Origin: Candidatus Bathyarchaeota archaeon
GTDB lineage: Archaea > Thermoproteota > Bathyarchaeia > Bathyarchaeales > Bathycorpusculaceae
Length of the DNA: 47,530 bases
Direction of reading: 5' to 3'
NCBI GenBank assembly: GCA_018396875.1
Contig: JAGTQG010000005.1
Location: forward strand, 1-47,530
A program made the translations under genes and the position numbers. The notes below the pieces were generated by a model, which saw only the letters and a program-made list of their open reading frames with translations, was not told the DNA's origin and made no database searches. Below are positions 23,315 to 31,022 of the stretch, one piece after another (position 1 is the first letter of the stretch; every line of letters starts with the position of its first letter).

Positions 23315-23827
23315 ATGGGCTACGTATACCTTTACACAGGGACCGGAGGCGGAAAAACAACAAACGCCCTTGGACTAGCTTTACGTTCCGTTGGACACAA
23401 ACGAAAAGTGGTGATAATCCAGTTTTTAAAATGGTGGAAAAACACTGGCGAATACAAGATACGAAAACTTCTAGCGCCGTACTACGAGATTTACCAGTTT
23501 GGCAGAAAAGGATGGCACGGTCTCAGTAATTTAGGCGAGGAGGACAAAGAACTTGCTAAAAAAGCTTTAAAATTCGCAGAAAAAATTGTTAAAGAAAAGA
23601 AACCTCATCTGCTGGTTTTAGATGAAATCAACCTAGCACTTCACTGCAAACTTTTAGATGTGGAGGAAGTCTTAAAATTCCTAGATGAAATCCCTAAAAA
23701 GACAGACGTCGTATTAACTGGCCGATTCGCCCCAAAAGAGCTTATTGACCGGGCAGATTTTGTGAACGAAATAATTGACGTTAAACATCCCGAGAAAATG
23801 GTTACAACAAAAGGCATACAGTACTAG
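23315..23827 (+). CDS. ATP:corrinoid adenosyltransferase (CobO/BtuR family)
   Basis: The enzyme attaches the adenosyl group to Co(I) corrinoids. The 170 residues show the nucleotide-binding loop YTGTGGGKTTNALGLALRS, IQFLKWWKNTGE, LLVLDEINLALHCKLLD (with Walker B-like Asp-Glu) and VLTGRFAPKELI. It starts at ATG 23315, with a TATA-like GGCTTAAAAG ~40 bases upstream (near 23272). It diverges from aIF2-gamma. No other cobamide genes are nearby. Confidence 0.9.
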   Translation: MGYVYLYTGTGGGKTTNALGLALRSVGHKRKVVIIQFLKWWKNTGEYKIRKLLAPYYEIYQFGRKGWHGLSNLGEEDKELAKKALKFAEKIVKEKKPHLLVLDEINLALHCKLLDVEEVLKFLDEIPKKTDVVLTGRFAPKELIDRADFVNEIIDVKHPEKMVTTKGIQY

Positions 23828-23832
23828 CTAGC

Positions 23833-24216
23833 TTACTGGGCTTCAGCTTTTTCAGCCTTTTTAGCCTTTGGCTTCTCGATGATCTTCATATTTATCTGAA
23901 CAATTTCATCAGTTATAACGTTTCCACGAACCATTTTTCTGCGACGTTCGCCTTCCTTTCTTGGATTGAATCCCACACCGCCGCTTAAAACAACGTTTCT
24001 ACGCACTCCGCCGTGAACATCGGTTCTCATTGGAAAACCATCTTTGTCCGAGCCGCCAGTTATCTGCACCTTGTATCCAGCCAGCCCCAAAATTGCCCCG
24101 TCGATAACGTCGCCTATTTTCTTCCCGATTAATGGAACAGCGCGTGCGTCCTCTAATTCCACGGTCTTTGAAGTTCCATCTTCGGGGTCTGAAACTATAA
24201 CCTTGAATTTAGCCAT
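23833..24216 (-). CDS. rps6e: Small-subunit ribosomal protein S6e
   Basis: S6e is a 30S protein found in archaea and eukaryotes. The 127-residue protein has KFKVIVSDPEDGTSKTVELE, TGGSDKDGFPMRTDVHGGVR and GFNPRKEGERRRKMVRGN, all family features, and a short Ala/Lys/Glu-rich tail. The ATG at 24216 (MAKFKV) is chosen over the in-frame start at 24237. It stands alone, facing the adenosyltransferase gene with a 5-base gap. A TATA-like CTTAATAG lies ~45 bases upstream. Confidence 0.95.
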   Translation of the reverse strand: MAKFKVIVSDPEDGTSKTVELEDARAVPLIGKKIGDVIDGAILGLAGYKVQITGGSDKDGFPMRTDVHGGVRRNVVLSGGVGFNPRKEGERRRKMVRGNVITDEIVQINMKIIEKPKAKKAEKAEAQ

Positions 24217-24302
24217 GCCGTGACTCTCCGATGGCAATATGAATGAAAGTTTAACATCTAACTATTAAGGGTTATGAAAGCCTTTGTGGGAGCTTGAGTA
24301 TT

Positions 24303-25760
24303 TTACTCCACATGGACTCTGTAGACATCAATGTCCTCCCGCATTTCCGGCGTTAGCTCAAGAAATTCTCGCACCGCCCGTTCAACGTCCCTTGACTGTG
24401 TGACATAACGTCCAACAACAATTATGTCTGCGCCTTTTTCAAGAGCTTCCTTTGCCGTTTCTGGAATTATGCCTCCAGCCACGGCTATGAGGAACTTCTT
24501 ATCCTTGAAGGCTTGTCGAAGCTCTTGAATAAGCTCTAAACCTATCGTTCTGCCTGTTTCCTGATCTATTCCTCGATGGATTATAACGATGTCTGGGAGT
24601 TCTTTGAGTGCTTTCAGTTTCTTAATAGGGTCTTCAACGTTAAGCATGTCTACAGCGGCATAAATCCCAAGCCTCTTAGCCTCATAGATGAAGGCGTCAA
24701 GAGTTTCTATGGGCGCTAACCCAGCGGCTATCACACCATCTGCGGTCTCTTCGTAAGCTATGTCCACCTCAACCTTTCCAACGTCAAGGGTCTTTAGATC
24801 TGCAATGATAAATATGTCCTTGGCTACTTCTCGGAGGTCACTTATAACTTTAGTTCCATAACGCTTAATGAGCGGAGTGCCAGCCTCCAATATGATTCTG
24901 TCACTTCTTGGAATCTGCATTATAACCTTCTTTGTTCTTTCCAGGTCTGGAATATCCAAAGAGATTTGCAGGTACGGTGGTCTCCAGAGACGTGGCACCC
25001 TGTAGCCCAACATTGGATGTTTGGCTCTATCCTTGTCAAAGAACACTTTTTCAAGCGGGGGGTACTTTGCTAGGGCTCTTTTCAAAGCCAACTTCGTTGC
25101 ACTGTAATTATAGTGGTATATTTTCCTATAGTCGCTTGCTTTTGGATGGACAAAAACACTGCAAACCACAACCCAATCGTCAACCTTATCCTTCGGAATA
25201 ATACCTTCCTCCACAGCGTCAGCAATGGCTTTGGCAACAGCCGCCTGCGCTGGACCAAAAACCTTGTTTGCATCCTCCATATTTCTCACGGTAACTTTCG
25301 GCACAAGCAACGTGTGGGGCTTAGGTGGAAGATTGGGCCTAATGACCGCCAAAAGCGGCGTATGCCCCATGGAAAGATGTGCTAAACCATTTGCAAAAGC
25401 TTCTCCAACAGGGCCATCCTTGTCGCCTATAAGCAAATCTATATGTGCAACTTCATTTCCTTCTCCGACAAGAGCTTCGCCAATAAGATACGTATATCCT
25501 TTGGAAGGCTGTCGAGCTTCCGACACTGGCGCTGCAAAAATGCCCTCAGTAACCTTCTCAAAATTGACATCAAACTCTTTAAGCCAAGAATAAAGAGTAT
25601 CCCTATGCACCCCTAAAACTTTGGCAGTGCCTGAAACCGTCGGCTTAGCAGGCTTACCCGACAAGATGCTGCGGGCTTCAACTTCCTTTTTAGCAGCTTC
25701 CGTCAACATTCTAAGAAATTCTTCCCTAGACTCCGGCTTTTTAATGTCTTTACCCGACAT
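24303..25760 (-). CDS. fae-hps: HTH domain fused to bifunctional formaldehyde-activating enzyme / 3-hexulose-6-phosphate synthase (Fae-Hps)
   Basis: The protein has three parts (485 residues from the ATG at 25760; a GTG at 25766 is also in frame). Residues ~1-90 hold a helical region and a helix-turn-helix (GTAKVLGVHRDTLYSWLKEF, ~44-63). The Fae domain (~92-258) starts LIGEALVGEGNEVAHIDLLIG and keeps the catalytic His (~106). The Hps domain (~263-485) has LQISLDIPDLERTK, LEAGTPLIKRYG, ADLKTLDVGKVEVD and VAGGIIPETAKEALE. Fae condenses formaldehyde with H4MPT; Hps interconverts hexulose-6-phosphate and ribulose-5-phosphate plus formaldehyde. Fae-Hps fusions are known in archaea; the DNA-binding-like N-terminus is unusual. 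Confidence 0.92.
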   Translation of the reverse strand: MSGKDIKKPESREEFLRMLTEAAKKEVEARSILSGKPAKPTVSGTAKVLGVHRDTLYSWLKEFDVNFEKVTEGIFAAPVSEARQPSKGYTYLIGEALVGEGNEVAHIDLLIGDKDGPVGEAFANGLAHLSMGHTPLLAVIRPNLPPKPHTLLVPKVTVRNMEDANKVFGPAQAAVAKAIADAVEEGIIPKDKVDDWVVVCSVFVHPKASDYRKIYHYNYSATKLALKRALAKYPPLEKVFFDKDRAKHPMLGYRVPRLWRPPYLQISLDIPDLERTKKVIMQIPRSDRIILEAGTPLIKRYGTKVISDLREVAKDIFIIADLKTLDVGKVEVDIAYEETADGVIAAGLAPIETLDAFIYEAKRLGIYAAVDMLNVEDPIKKLKALKELPDIVIIHRGIDQETGRTIGLELIQELRQAFKDKKFLIAVAGGIIPETAKEALEKGADIIVVGRYVTQSRDVERAVREFLELTPEMREDIDVYRVHVE

Positions 25761-25869
25761 TTTCACACACTCAACGAGAGTCTTCTGTTCGGAGAGCTAT
25801 TTAAATTTGTCGGATAAATCCCCATTTAGTGAAAGAGAACTCTAACTTTATCGACAATTTCCCGACAGA
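25749..25869. promoter_or_regulatory. Cluster of TGTCG-type half-sites around the fae-hps promoter
   Basis: An 11-base motif close to TGTCGGRTAAA recurs: plus strand TGTCGGATAAA at 25808-25818; minus strand TGTCGGGTAAA at 25749-25759 (over the start codon); minus strand TTGTCGATAAA at 25847-25857; minus strand TGTCGGGAAAT at 25857-25867. The 25808 copy abuts and partly overlaps the TATA box. The arrangement resembles an operator, possibly bound by the HTH part of the same protein; that link is inference. Confidence 0.5.
25799..25806 (-). promoter_or_regulatory. TATA box of fae-hps
   Basis: ATTTAAAT (minus strand), preceded by a purine-containing GACAA segment as possible BRE, lies ~40 bases upstream of the ATG at 25760. 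This predicts a leader of about 15 bases. Confidence 0.55.
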
Positions 25870-25886
25870 AAAATGCATCTTAAGAG

Positions 25887-26297
25887 CTAAGATCGGCTTT
25901 CTACTATTTTTGGATGTACAAGTTGTCGACAGTGTGGACAATGTACTAGTGCTTTGTCTCCGACAGCTTTCCATTTTTTCCTACAAAATGGGCATTCATA
26001 CCACGTAGTTTTTCCGGGCACGGTAAACCATTGTCGGCTTAAGAGCCATAAAACGAATCCTAAAACGAGGGCAATGTCGCCGAAAATCACTAGGTATATG
26101 AGCTTGAATGTGATTAAGTTAAGTACGTTTATGTTCTCTTCCCAAAGAAGCGACAAAAAGGTCGAGAGTGGGTTTTGGCTTACCGAAAGCCCAGGGTAAG
26201 TTTTCCATAAAACCGACGCCAGCGCCACCATTCCAACTAGAATCAGAAATAGGCTGAAAGCGTAAATGGACCTCTGTTTTCTGAGAATTTTCTTCAT
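25887..26297 (-). CDS. Two-helix membrane protein with C-terminal zinc ribbon
   Basis: The 136-residue protein has two predicted membrane helices (AFSLFLILVGMVALASVLW near residue 12-32 and LIYLVIFGDIALVLGFVLWL near 66-85). A cytoplasmic-type zinc ribbon follows, with CPFC at ~107-110 and CPHC at ~124-127. I do not recognise the family. It lies 17 bases after a coiled-coil gene on the same strand, which suggests an operon. Topology and zinc binding are read from sequence only. Confidence 0.65.
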   Translation of the reverse strand: MKKILRKQRSIYAFSLFLILVGMVALASVLWKTYPGLSVSQNPLSTFLSLLWEENINVLNLITFKLIYLVIFGDIALVLGFVLWLLSRQWFTVPGKTTWYECPFCRKKWKAVGDKALVHCPHCRQLVHPKIVESRS

Positions 26298-26314
26298 TTA
26301 CTATCCTACCATGC

Positions 26315-26626
26315 CTATAATGTTTCGGTAATCCGCATTTCCAGCTCTGAATAGCGTCTTCGCACTTCACTTTTCAAGTTATCTATTTCTAGGCGTAGTC
26401 TGCTTTTTGACTCCGGAGCTAAATCCTTTGATTTCGCTATCTCTTCTTCTATCTTTACTATTTCACGTTCAGTGTCATGCTTCATCTCCTTAGTCTTTTT
26501 CAGCAAATCCACCTTCGCCTTCTCGAGCTTCTCAAACTCGCCCTTAATATCCTTAGCCTTCTTTTCCAGCTTCTGTTTCAACTTATCCAACTTTTCCCGG
26601 TAATCCCTTTCAGAAGGCCCTCCCAT
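26315..26626 (-). CDS. Small coiled-coil protein
   Basis: A 103-residue, highly charged, almost entirely helical protein (KLDKLKQKLEKKAKDIKGEF, then further Lys/Glu heptads) with no recognised domain. The ATG at 26626 (MGGPSERDYREKL) is preferred; an earlier in-frame start lies at 26641. Adjacent to the membrane zinc-ribbon gene, so the two products may work together. Function unknown. Confidence 0.65.
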   Translation of the reverse strand: MGGPSERDYREKLDKLKQKLEKKAKDIKGEFEKLEKAKVDLLKKTKEMKHDTEREIVKIEEEIAKSKDLAPESKSRLRLEIDNLKSEVRRRYSELEMRITETL

Positions 26627-26707
26627 AACATGACACCGCAAATAACATCACCAGTCACAACCCTCTAATAAAACTTGTTAACTTAAAATAAACAATCATG
26701 GAGATAG

Positions 26708-26782
26708 TGCTCCGGCCGGGATTTGAACCCGGGTCCGCGGCTCGAGAGGCCGCTATACTTGACCGGACTATACTACCGGAGC
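26708..26782 (-). tRNA. tRNA-Glu (anticodon CTC)
   Basis: Reading the minus strand, the acceptor arms GCTCCGG and CCGGAGC pair fully. The anticodon stem GCGGC/GCCGC encloses the loop CTCTCGA, so the anticodon is CTC. The T arm is CCGGG-TTCAAAT-CCCGG. The D arm contains the AGTCCGGTCAAG loop. The discriminator is A and no CCA is encoded. No intron is apparent. Confidence 0.93.
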
Positions 26783-26844
26783 ATGGCTGTTTGCATCTTA
26801 TTTTCAACAATGGCTTCTATTAATCTGTTTTGTGCGGTTTTTGA

Positions 26845-26917
26845 TGCGGCCGCCGGGATTTGAACCCGGGTCGCCGGCTCGGGAGGCCGATGTCCTGCCA
26901 GGCTAGACTACGGCCGC
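26845..26917 (-). tRNA. tRNA-Gly (anticodon CCC)
   Basis: On the minus strand, acceptor arms GCGGCCG and CGGCCGC pair. The anticodon stem TCGGC/GCCGG encloses CTCCCGA, so the anticodon is CCC (Gly, codon GGG). The T arm CCGGG-TTCAAAT-CCCGG is identical to that of the neighbouring tRNA-Glu. D arm GTCTAGCCTGGCAGGAC. Discriminator A, no encoded CCA, no intron seen. Confidence 0.93.
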
Positions 26918-26994
26918 GAGAGGCAAAAGGAAGATAACAAGCTTAAACTTTTAATCATTACTCCCTTAAACTGTTGTTGTGAGAGGCGTAGCTA

Positions 26995-28143
26995 ATGGGA
27001 ATTGTTAAATCTGGTGTCTACTTTTGGCAGGGAAATGAGGCGTGTGCTGAAGCGGCTATCGTGGTGGGTTGCCGGTTTTTTGCCGGCTACCCTATAACAC
27101 CAGCTTCTGAAATCGCTGAGCATTTGGCATGGCGTCTCCCTCAAGTGGGCGGTATAGCCATTCAGATGGAGGATGAAATCGCCTCTATTGGGGCTGTTAT
27201 AGGCGCAAGTTGGGCTGGCGCGAAGGCTATGACAGCGACTTCTGGACCCGGCTTTAGCTTAATGCAGGAAAGCATTGGGTATGCGTTTATGACTGAAACT
27301 CCATGTGTCATAGTTAATGTGCAGAGAGCTGGGCCAAGCACTGGGCAAGCTACGAAGTGTGCACAGGGCGATGTTATGCAGTCTCGTTGGGGGACGCATG
27401 GCGATTACTCGGCTATTGTGCTTTCGCCGAACTCGGTGCAAGAAATGTTCACTTTAACTATAAGAGCCTTTAATCTTGCCGAAAAGTACCGTACACCAGT
27501 TGTGCTTCTGTCTGACGAGGTTGTCGCTCATATGCGTGAAAAAGTTGTAGTGCCTCCCATAGAAACCCTAGAGATGGTTAACAGAAAAAAGCCGAAACCC
27601 GGAGATAAAGCCTTTTTTGGTCTTGAAGAGGTCCCACCAATGCCTGCCGTCGGCGAGGGATTTAATGTTGCCGTTACGGGATCAACTCACGATGAATATG
27701 GAATAAGGTTTACGGCGGATCCGCTTGTACACAGGCGGCTTGTGGAAAGGCTTAACGGGAAAATCCAAAACCATGCCGACGAAATTGTAGATGTTGAATG
27801 CTGCAACATTGAAGGATGCGATGTGGGAATAGTGGCGTTTGGATGCACATCGCGCGCTGTATACGATGTGGTTGAAGAAGCCAAAGCAAATGGCATAACC
27901 GTGGGATACGTGAGGCTCAAGACGTTATGGCCTTTCCCAGACGAAATTGTTAGAAAGCTTGCGGAGGCAGCCGGTAAAATAATTGTTCCGGAAATGAATC
28001 TTCGGCAAGTCTACTATGAAGTGAAAAGAGCTGCCGGAGACGTGGCAAAAGTTGTTCCTTTTAACAAGATTGGAGGAGGAGAGCTCATCACTCCGGAAGA
28101 GCTTCTTAAAAAGATTCTTGAGGTGGTTAGAGGTCGTGACTGA
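26995..28143 (+). CDS. korA: 2-oxoacid:ferredoxin oxidoreductase, alpha subunit
   Basis: The complex oxidatively decarboxylates a 2-oxoacid to acyl-CoA, reducing ferredoxin. The 382-residue alpha subunit has GNEACAEAAIVVGCRFFAGY and PITPASEIAEHLAW at the start, MEDEIASIGAVIGASWAG, TATSGPGFSLMQE and QRAGPSTGQATKCAQGD. These fit KorA of 2-oxoglutarate-type enzymes, but the substrate cannot be fixed. ATG at 26995 is preceded by GAGAGG. It overlaps korB by 8 bases. Confidence 0.92.
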   Translation: MGIVKSGVYFWQGNEACAEAAIVVGCRFFAGYPITPASEIAEHLAWRLPQVGGIAIQMEDEIASIGAVIGASWAGAKAMTATSGPGFSLMQESIGYAFMTETPCVIVNVQRAGPSTGQATKCAQGDVMQSRWGTHGDYSAIVLSPNSVQEMFTLTIRAFNLAEKYRTPVVLLSDEVVAHMREKVVVPPIETLEMVNRKKPKPGDKAFFGLEEVPPMPAVGEGFNVAVTGSTHDEYGIRFTADPLVHRRLVERLNGKIQNHADEIVDVECCNIEGCDVGIVAFGCTSRAVYDVVEEAKANGITVGYVRLKTLWPFPDEIVRKLAEAAGKIIVPEMNLRQVYYEVKRAAGDVAKVVPFNKIGGGELITPEELLKKILEVVRGRD

Positions 28144-28966
28144 AGCCTTTTCTATCAAAAAGTATCTTAGAGACTTGAAGTTGCCCTTCTGTCCAGGCTG
28201 CGGTGCCTTCACGGTGATGAACGCCTTTCTAAGGGCGGTTCACGAGCTTGGTTATGAAGATTTAAGCAGTTTTGTCTTTTGCAGCGGGATTGGCTGTTCC
28301 TCATGGATTCCCTCGCCATATTTCTTGGCAGATTCTATCCACACTCTTCACGGGAGAAGCATCCCTGTGGCAACTGGCGTGAAACTGATGCGCCCGGATC
28401 TTAACGTGGTTGTTTTCGGCGGTGACGGCGACATAGCTGGCATAGGATTAAGCCACTTTGTGCATGCGGCAAGACGCAACCTCGATATTCTTGTAATAAT
28501 GGTTAACAACATGGTTTACGGGATGACAGGTGGACAAGTGGCGCCGACAACCCCTTTAAAGGCGAAGACGACTACAACCCCCTATGGCTGTTTTGAGTAC
28601 CCTTTGGATGCTGTCAAGCTGGCGGTTGTCGCTGGAGCAAACTATGCGGCACGTTGGACAACAGCCCATTCAAATGAGCTTAAAGAGGCTATCAAAAAGG
28701 CTTTGCGGCTCAAAGGTTTTCGCTTTGTGGAAGTTGTAAGCCAGTGCCCCACAGCTTTTGGGAGGCGTATTGGCTTCAAAAGCGCTGCGGAGATGATTAA
28801 ATGGTTTAGGGAAAATTCGACAACCCTAGAGCAAGCTAAAAAGTTTAGCGAGGAAGATTTAACCACGAAAATTATCATCGGTGAGTTTATCGAGAGGCAT
28901 AGGCCGACTTTAACAGAAAACATTTACGCCGCAATAAAGGAGGCGCAGAAAATTGGGCAGAACTGA
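28136..28966 (+). CDS. korB: 2-oxoacid:ferredoxin oxidoreductase, beta subunit
   Basis: The beta subunit binds thiamine diphosphate and probably an Fe-S cluster. Features: FCPGCGAFTVMNAF, FCSGIGCSSWIPSPYF, VVVFGGDGDIAGIGLSHFVH (TPP motif GDG) and VNNMVYGMTGGQVAPTTP. The GTG at 28136 is chosen as start (VTEAFSIKKYLRDLKLPF); the open frame runs further upstream inside korA but has no family match there. 276 residues. It overlaps korC at 28953. Confidence 0.92.
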   Translation: MTEAFSIKKYLRDLKLPFCPGCGAFTVMNAFLRAVHELGYEDLSSFVFCSGIGCSSWIPSPYFLADSIHTLHGRSIPVATGVKLMRPDLNVVVFGGDGDIAGIGLSHFVHAARRNLDILVIMVNNMVYGMTGGQVAPTTPLKAKTTTTPYGCFEYPLDAVKLAVVAGANYAARWTTAHSNELKEAIKKALRLKGFRFVEVVSQCPTAFGRRIGFKSAAEMIKWFRENSTTLEQAKKFSEEDLTTKIIIGEFIERHRPTLTENIYAAIKEAQKIGQN

Positions 28967-29549
28967 AATAAGGATATGTGGGCTGGGCGGGCAAGGCGTA
29001 GTATTAGCTGGGCAAATTCTTGGCAGGGCGGCGGTTTACGACGGCTGGAACGTTGTGCAAACCCAAAGCTATGGGGCTGAAGCCAGAGGCACTACAGCCA
29101 AAAGTGAGGTAATAATCTCCGAAAGCCCAATAGGTTTCCCGATGATAAGAAAATGCGACATACTGGTTGTCATGAGCCAGGAAGCCCTAGACGTGAACGT
29201 CAAAGACCTAAAAAGGGGTGGACTCCTCCTGATTGATGAAGGAATTGTTAAGGATGTACCCAAAGTAAATGCGAAAGTTTACGTTGTACCCGCAACCAAA
29301 ACTGCAGAAGAAACCCTTGGAGAACGGTTGTATGCAAACATGGTTTTTTTGGGCGTCTTAAATAAGCTGGCTAATCTAGTCCGAGACGAATCAATGGAAA
29401 AAGCGATAGCAGACACCGTGCCAAAAAACGCTGTTGCTTCTAACTTGCTAGCCTACAGAAAGGGAAGAATGCTTGAAACTTTCACCTTATTACATGAATT
29501 CTTTGGATCTCGGTCATATGTAGGAAACGAACACCTTTCTCCGTTATGA
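28953..29549 (+). CDS. korC: 2-oxoacid:ferredoxin oxidoreductase, gamma subunit
   Basis: The gamma subunit of the same complex, 198 residues. It has ICGLGGQGVVLAGQILGRAA at the N-terminus, TQSYGAEARGTTAKSEVIIS and FPMIRKCDILVVMSQEA, all typical. Start TTG at 28953 with AAGGAGG at 28937-28943 as ribosome-binding site inside korB. No separate ferredoxin subunit (korD) gene is adjacent. Its 3' end overlaps a converging winged-helix gene by 68 bases. Confidence 0.92.
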   Translation: MGRTEIRICGLGGQGVVLAGQILGRAAVYDGWNVVQTQSYGAEARGTTAKSEVIISESPIGFPMIRKCDILVVMSQEALDVNVKDLKRGGLLLIDEGIVKDVPKVNAKVYVVPATKTAEETLGERLYANMVFLGVLNKLANLVRDESMEKAIADTVPKNAVASNLLAYRKGRMLETFTLLHEFFGSRSYVGNEHLSPL

Positions 29550-29778
29550 TGTAGGTCTCTTTTTCGGTTACAGCCAAATAGCCATAGTTGACTAGGTAAT
29601 TGAGGTACTTCTTTGTTTGGGTATAATTTAATCTGGCGAGTTCCATGATCTGAGTCTTTTTTGCCTCCCTTTTTGTTTTAACAGCCCTTAAAATTTCGCT
29701 CATTATTGTTGTGCGGTCTCTGTATTTAAACATCGACATTCTTAGGGGCGATGTTTGCAGAAAATTTGCGCAGAACAT
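29482..29778 (-). CDS. Small winged-helix DNA-binding protein
   Basis: The 98-residue protein fits the archaeal ArnR-like winged-helix type. RTTIMSEILRAVKTKREAKK is followed by the recognition-type segment TQIMELARLNYTQTKKYLNY and the wing LVNYGYLAVTEKETYIITEK. The start may be the internal ATGs at 29739 or 29733 rather than 29778. It is antisense to the last ~23 codons of korC. The target is unknown; korABC or purM are the nearest candidates. Confidence 0.75.
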   Translation of the reverse strand: MFCANFLQTSPLRMSMFKYRDRTTIMSEILRAVKTKREAKKTQIMELARLNYTQTKKYLNYLVNYGYLAVTEKETYIITEKGVRFLHMTEIQRIHVIR

Positions 29779-29882
29779 GAGCCTTCCCCAAGTAGTTTAC
29801 TGCGGTTAAGCCCATATTTGCTTTTCTGTTTGAGAAATTGTTATCTTCTGAATTGTTATTGCTATAGCCTAGAGGAATTAAT

Positions 29883-30962
29883 TTGAAGCGTCAGGTAACT
29901 TATGCCGCTGCTGGTGTTGATAGAAAGCTGAGGGCTAAGGCGAAGAGGGCTTTGCGTCTTCTAAGGAGCACTTACCGCTTAAGCCGTTATGGGGAAATCG
30001 TTCAGCTTCCATTTGGTAACGTTTTTCCATTTCGCGGTGATTGCTATTTGGATCTTGTTATTGAGGGTGTTGGCACAAAGGTTCTTGTTGCCCAGCTGGC
30101 TGGCAAATATGACACTATTGGCGTTGATGGTGTGGCGGTGGCTGTTAACGATGTTATTCGCTCTGGTGCGCGACCATTAGCCGTTGCGGACAATATTCAT
30201 GCTCAAGTTTCTGATCCAGAGCTTGTTAAGGACTGGATGAAGGGAATTGCTAGAGGAGCCGCTGAAGCTGGGTGTGTGGTGCCAAGTGGCGAGATAGGCG
30301 ATGTGGCGGAGTTGATTAAGGGTTTAGTGGAGGGGAAGGGCTTTGACATGGTTTTCGCGGCGATAGGCGAAGTTTCAAAAGACAAAATTATCACTGGCAA
30401 AGATTTGAAGCCCGGCGACGTGATTATTGGTTTGCGGAGTTCTGGTATCCACAGCAACGGCGTGACACTGGCTAGAAAAGTTCTGTTTAAGCAGTGGGGA
30501 GGCATGTATGAACCCTTTGATGCTCCAGAGCCCTTAGATCGTGAACTTGTCTACGAAGTTTTGGAACCAACAAGAATTTATGTTAAACCGGTTCTGAACG
30601 TTGCTGAACACGTGAAAGTTAAGGCGGCAGTGCACATAACTGGGGACGCGTATTTAAAGTTTAAGCGCTTAACCTTATTTTCAAAGGGCATAGGCTTCGA
30701 GTTTAACAATTTCAAGCCTCAACCAATCTTTGACCTTATTCAGAAAACAGCTTCTGAGCTTGGCGGCGAATTGTCTGACGAGGAAATGTTCAAAACCTTT
30801 AACATGGGGTGGGGCTTCGCAATAATAGTTGATAAGACGGATGCCGACAAGGCTCTCGATGTTTTGGGAAAAGCGGGGGTGCATGCAGAGGAAATAGGTT
30901 GTGTAACAAAAACGAGGGGCATCCGAATTCTGTACAAGGGCAAACGGATCATTTTAAGATAG
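29883..30962 (+). CDS. purM: Phosphoribosylformylglycinamidine cyclo-ligase (AIR synthetase)
   Basis: PurM closes FGAM to AIR with ATP, step 5 of purine synthesis. The 359-residue protein contains VTYAAAGVDRKLRAKAK, DLVIEGVGTKVLVAQLAGKY, GVDGVAVAVNDVIRSGARPL, GLRSSGIHSNGVTLARKVL and VHITGDAYLKF. The TTG start has AGAGGA at 29871-29876. It starts the plus-strand purine group, 60 bases before purS. Confidence 0.95.
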   Translation: MKRQVTYAAAGVDRKLRAKAKRALRLLRSTYRLSRYGEIVQLPFGNVFPFRGDCYLDLVIEGVGTKVLVAQLAGKYDTIGVDGVAVAVNDVIRSGARPLAVADNIHAQVSDPELVKDWMKGIARGAAEAGCVVPSGEIGDVAELIKGLVEGKGFDMVFAAIGEVSKDKIITGKDLKPGDVIIGLRSSGIHSNGVTLARKVLFKQWGGMYEPFDAPEPLDRELVYEVLEPTRIYVKPVLNVAEHVKVKAAVHITGDAYLKFKRLTLFSKGIGFEFNNFKPQPIFDLIQKTASELGGELSDEEMFKTFNMGWGFAIIVDKTDADKALDVLGKAGVHAEEIGCVTKTRGIRILYKGKRIILR

Positions 30963-30991
30963 CGTGATTTTGCATTGCTTGTTGTGAAAGT

Positions 30992-30999
30992 GTTTAAAT
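30992..30999 (+). promoter_or_regulatory. TATA-like box of purSLQ
   Basis: GTTTAAAT lies ~25-30 bases before the purS ATG at 31023, so purSLQ may have its own, near-leaderless transcript. GGAG at 31011 could act as a Shine-Dalgarno sequence if transcription starts earlier in purM. Confidence 0.45.
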
Positions 31000-31022
31000 C
31001 TTTTTGGGTCGGAGATTAGCCT

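Noticed and set aside
25925-25955. TTGTCGACAGTGTGGACAA palindrome resembling the fae-hps half-sites
   Set aside because: It lies in the coding part of the zinc-ribbon gene and encodes the conserved CPHC region, so protein coding explains it well enough.
28052-28135. korB extension into korA
   Set aside because: The added residues have no family match and lie inside the conserved korA end; GTG 28136 is the natural start.
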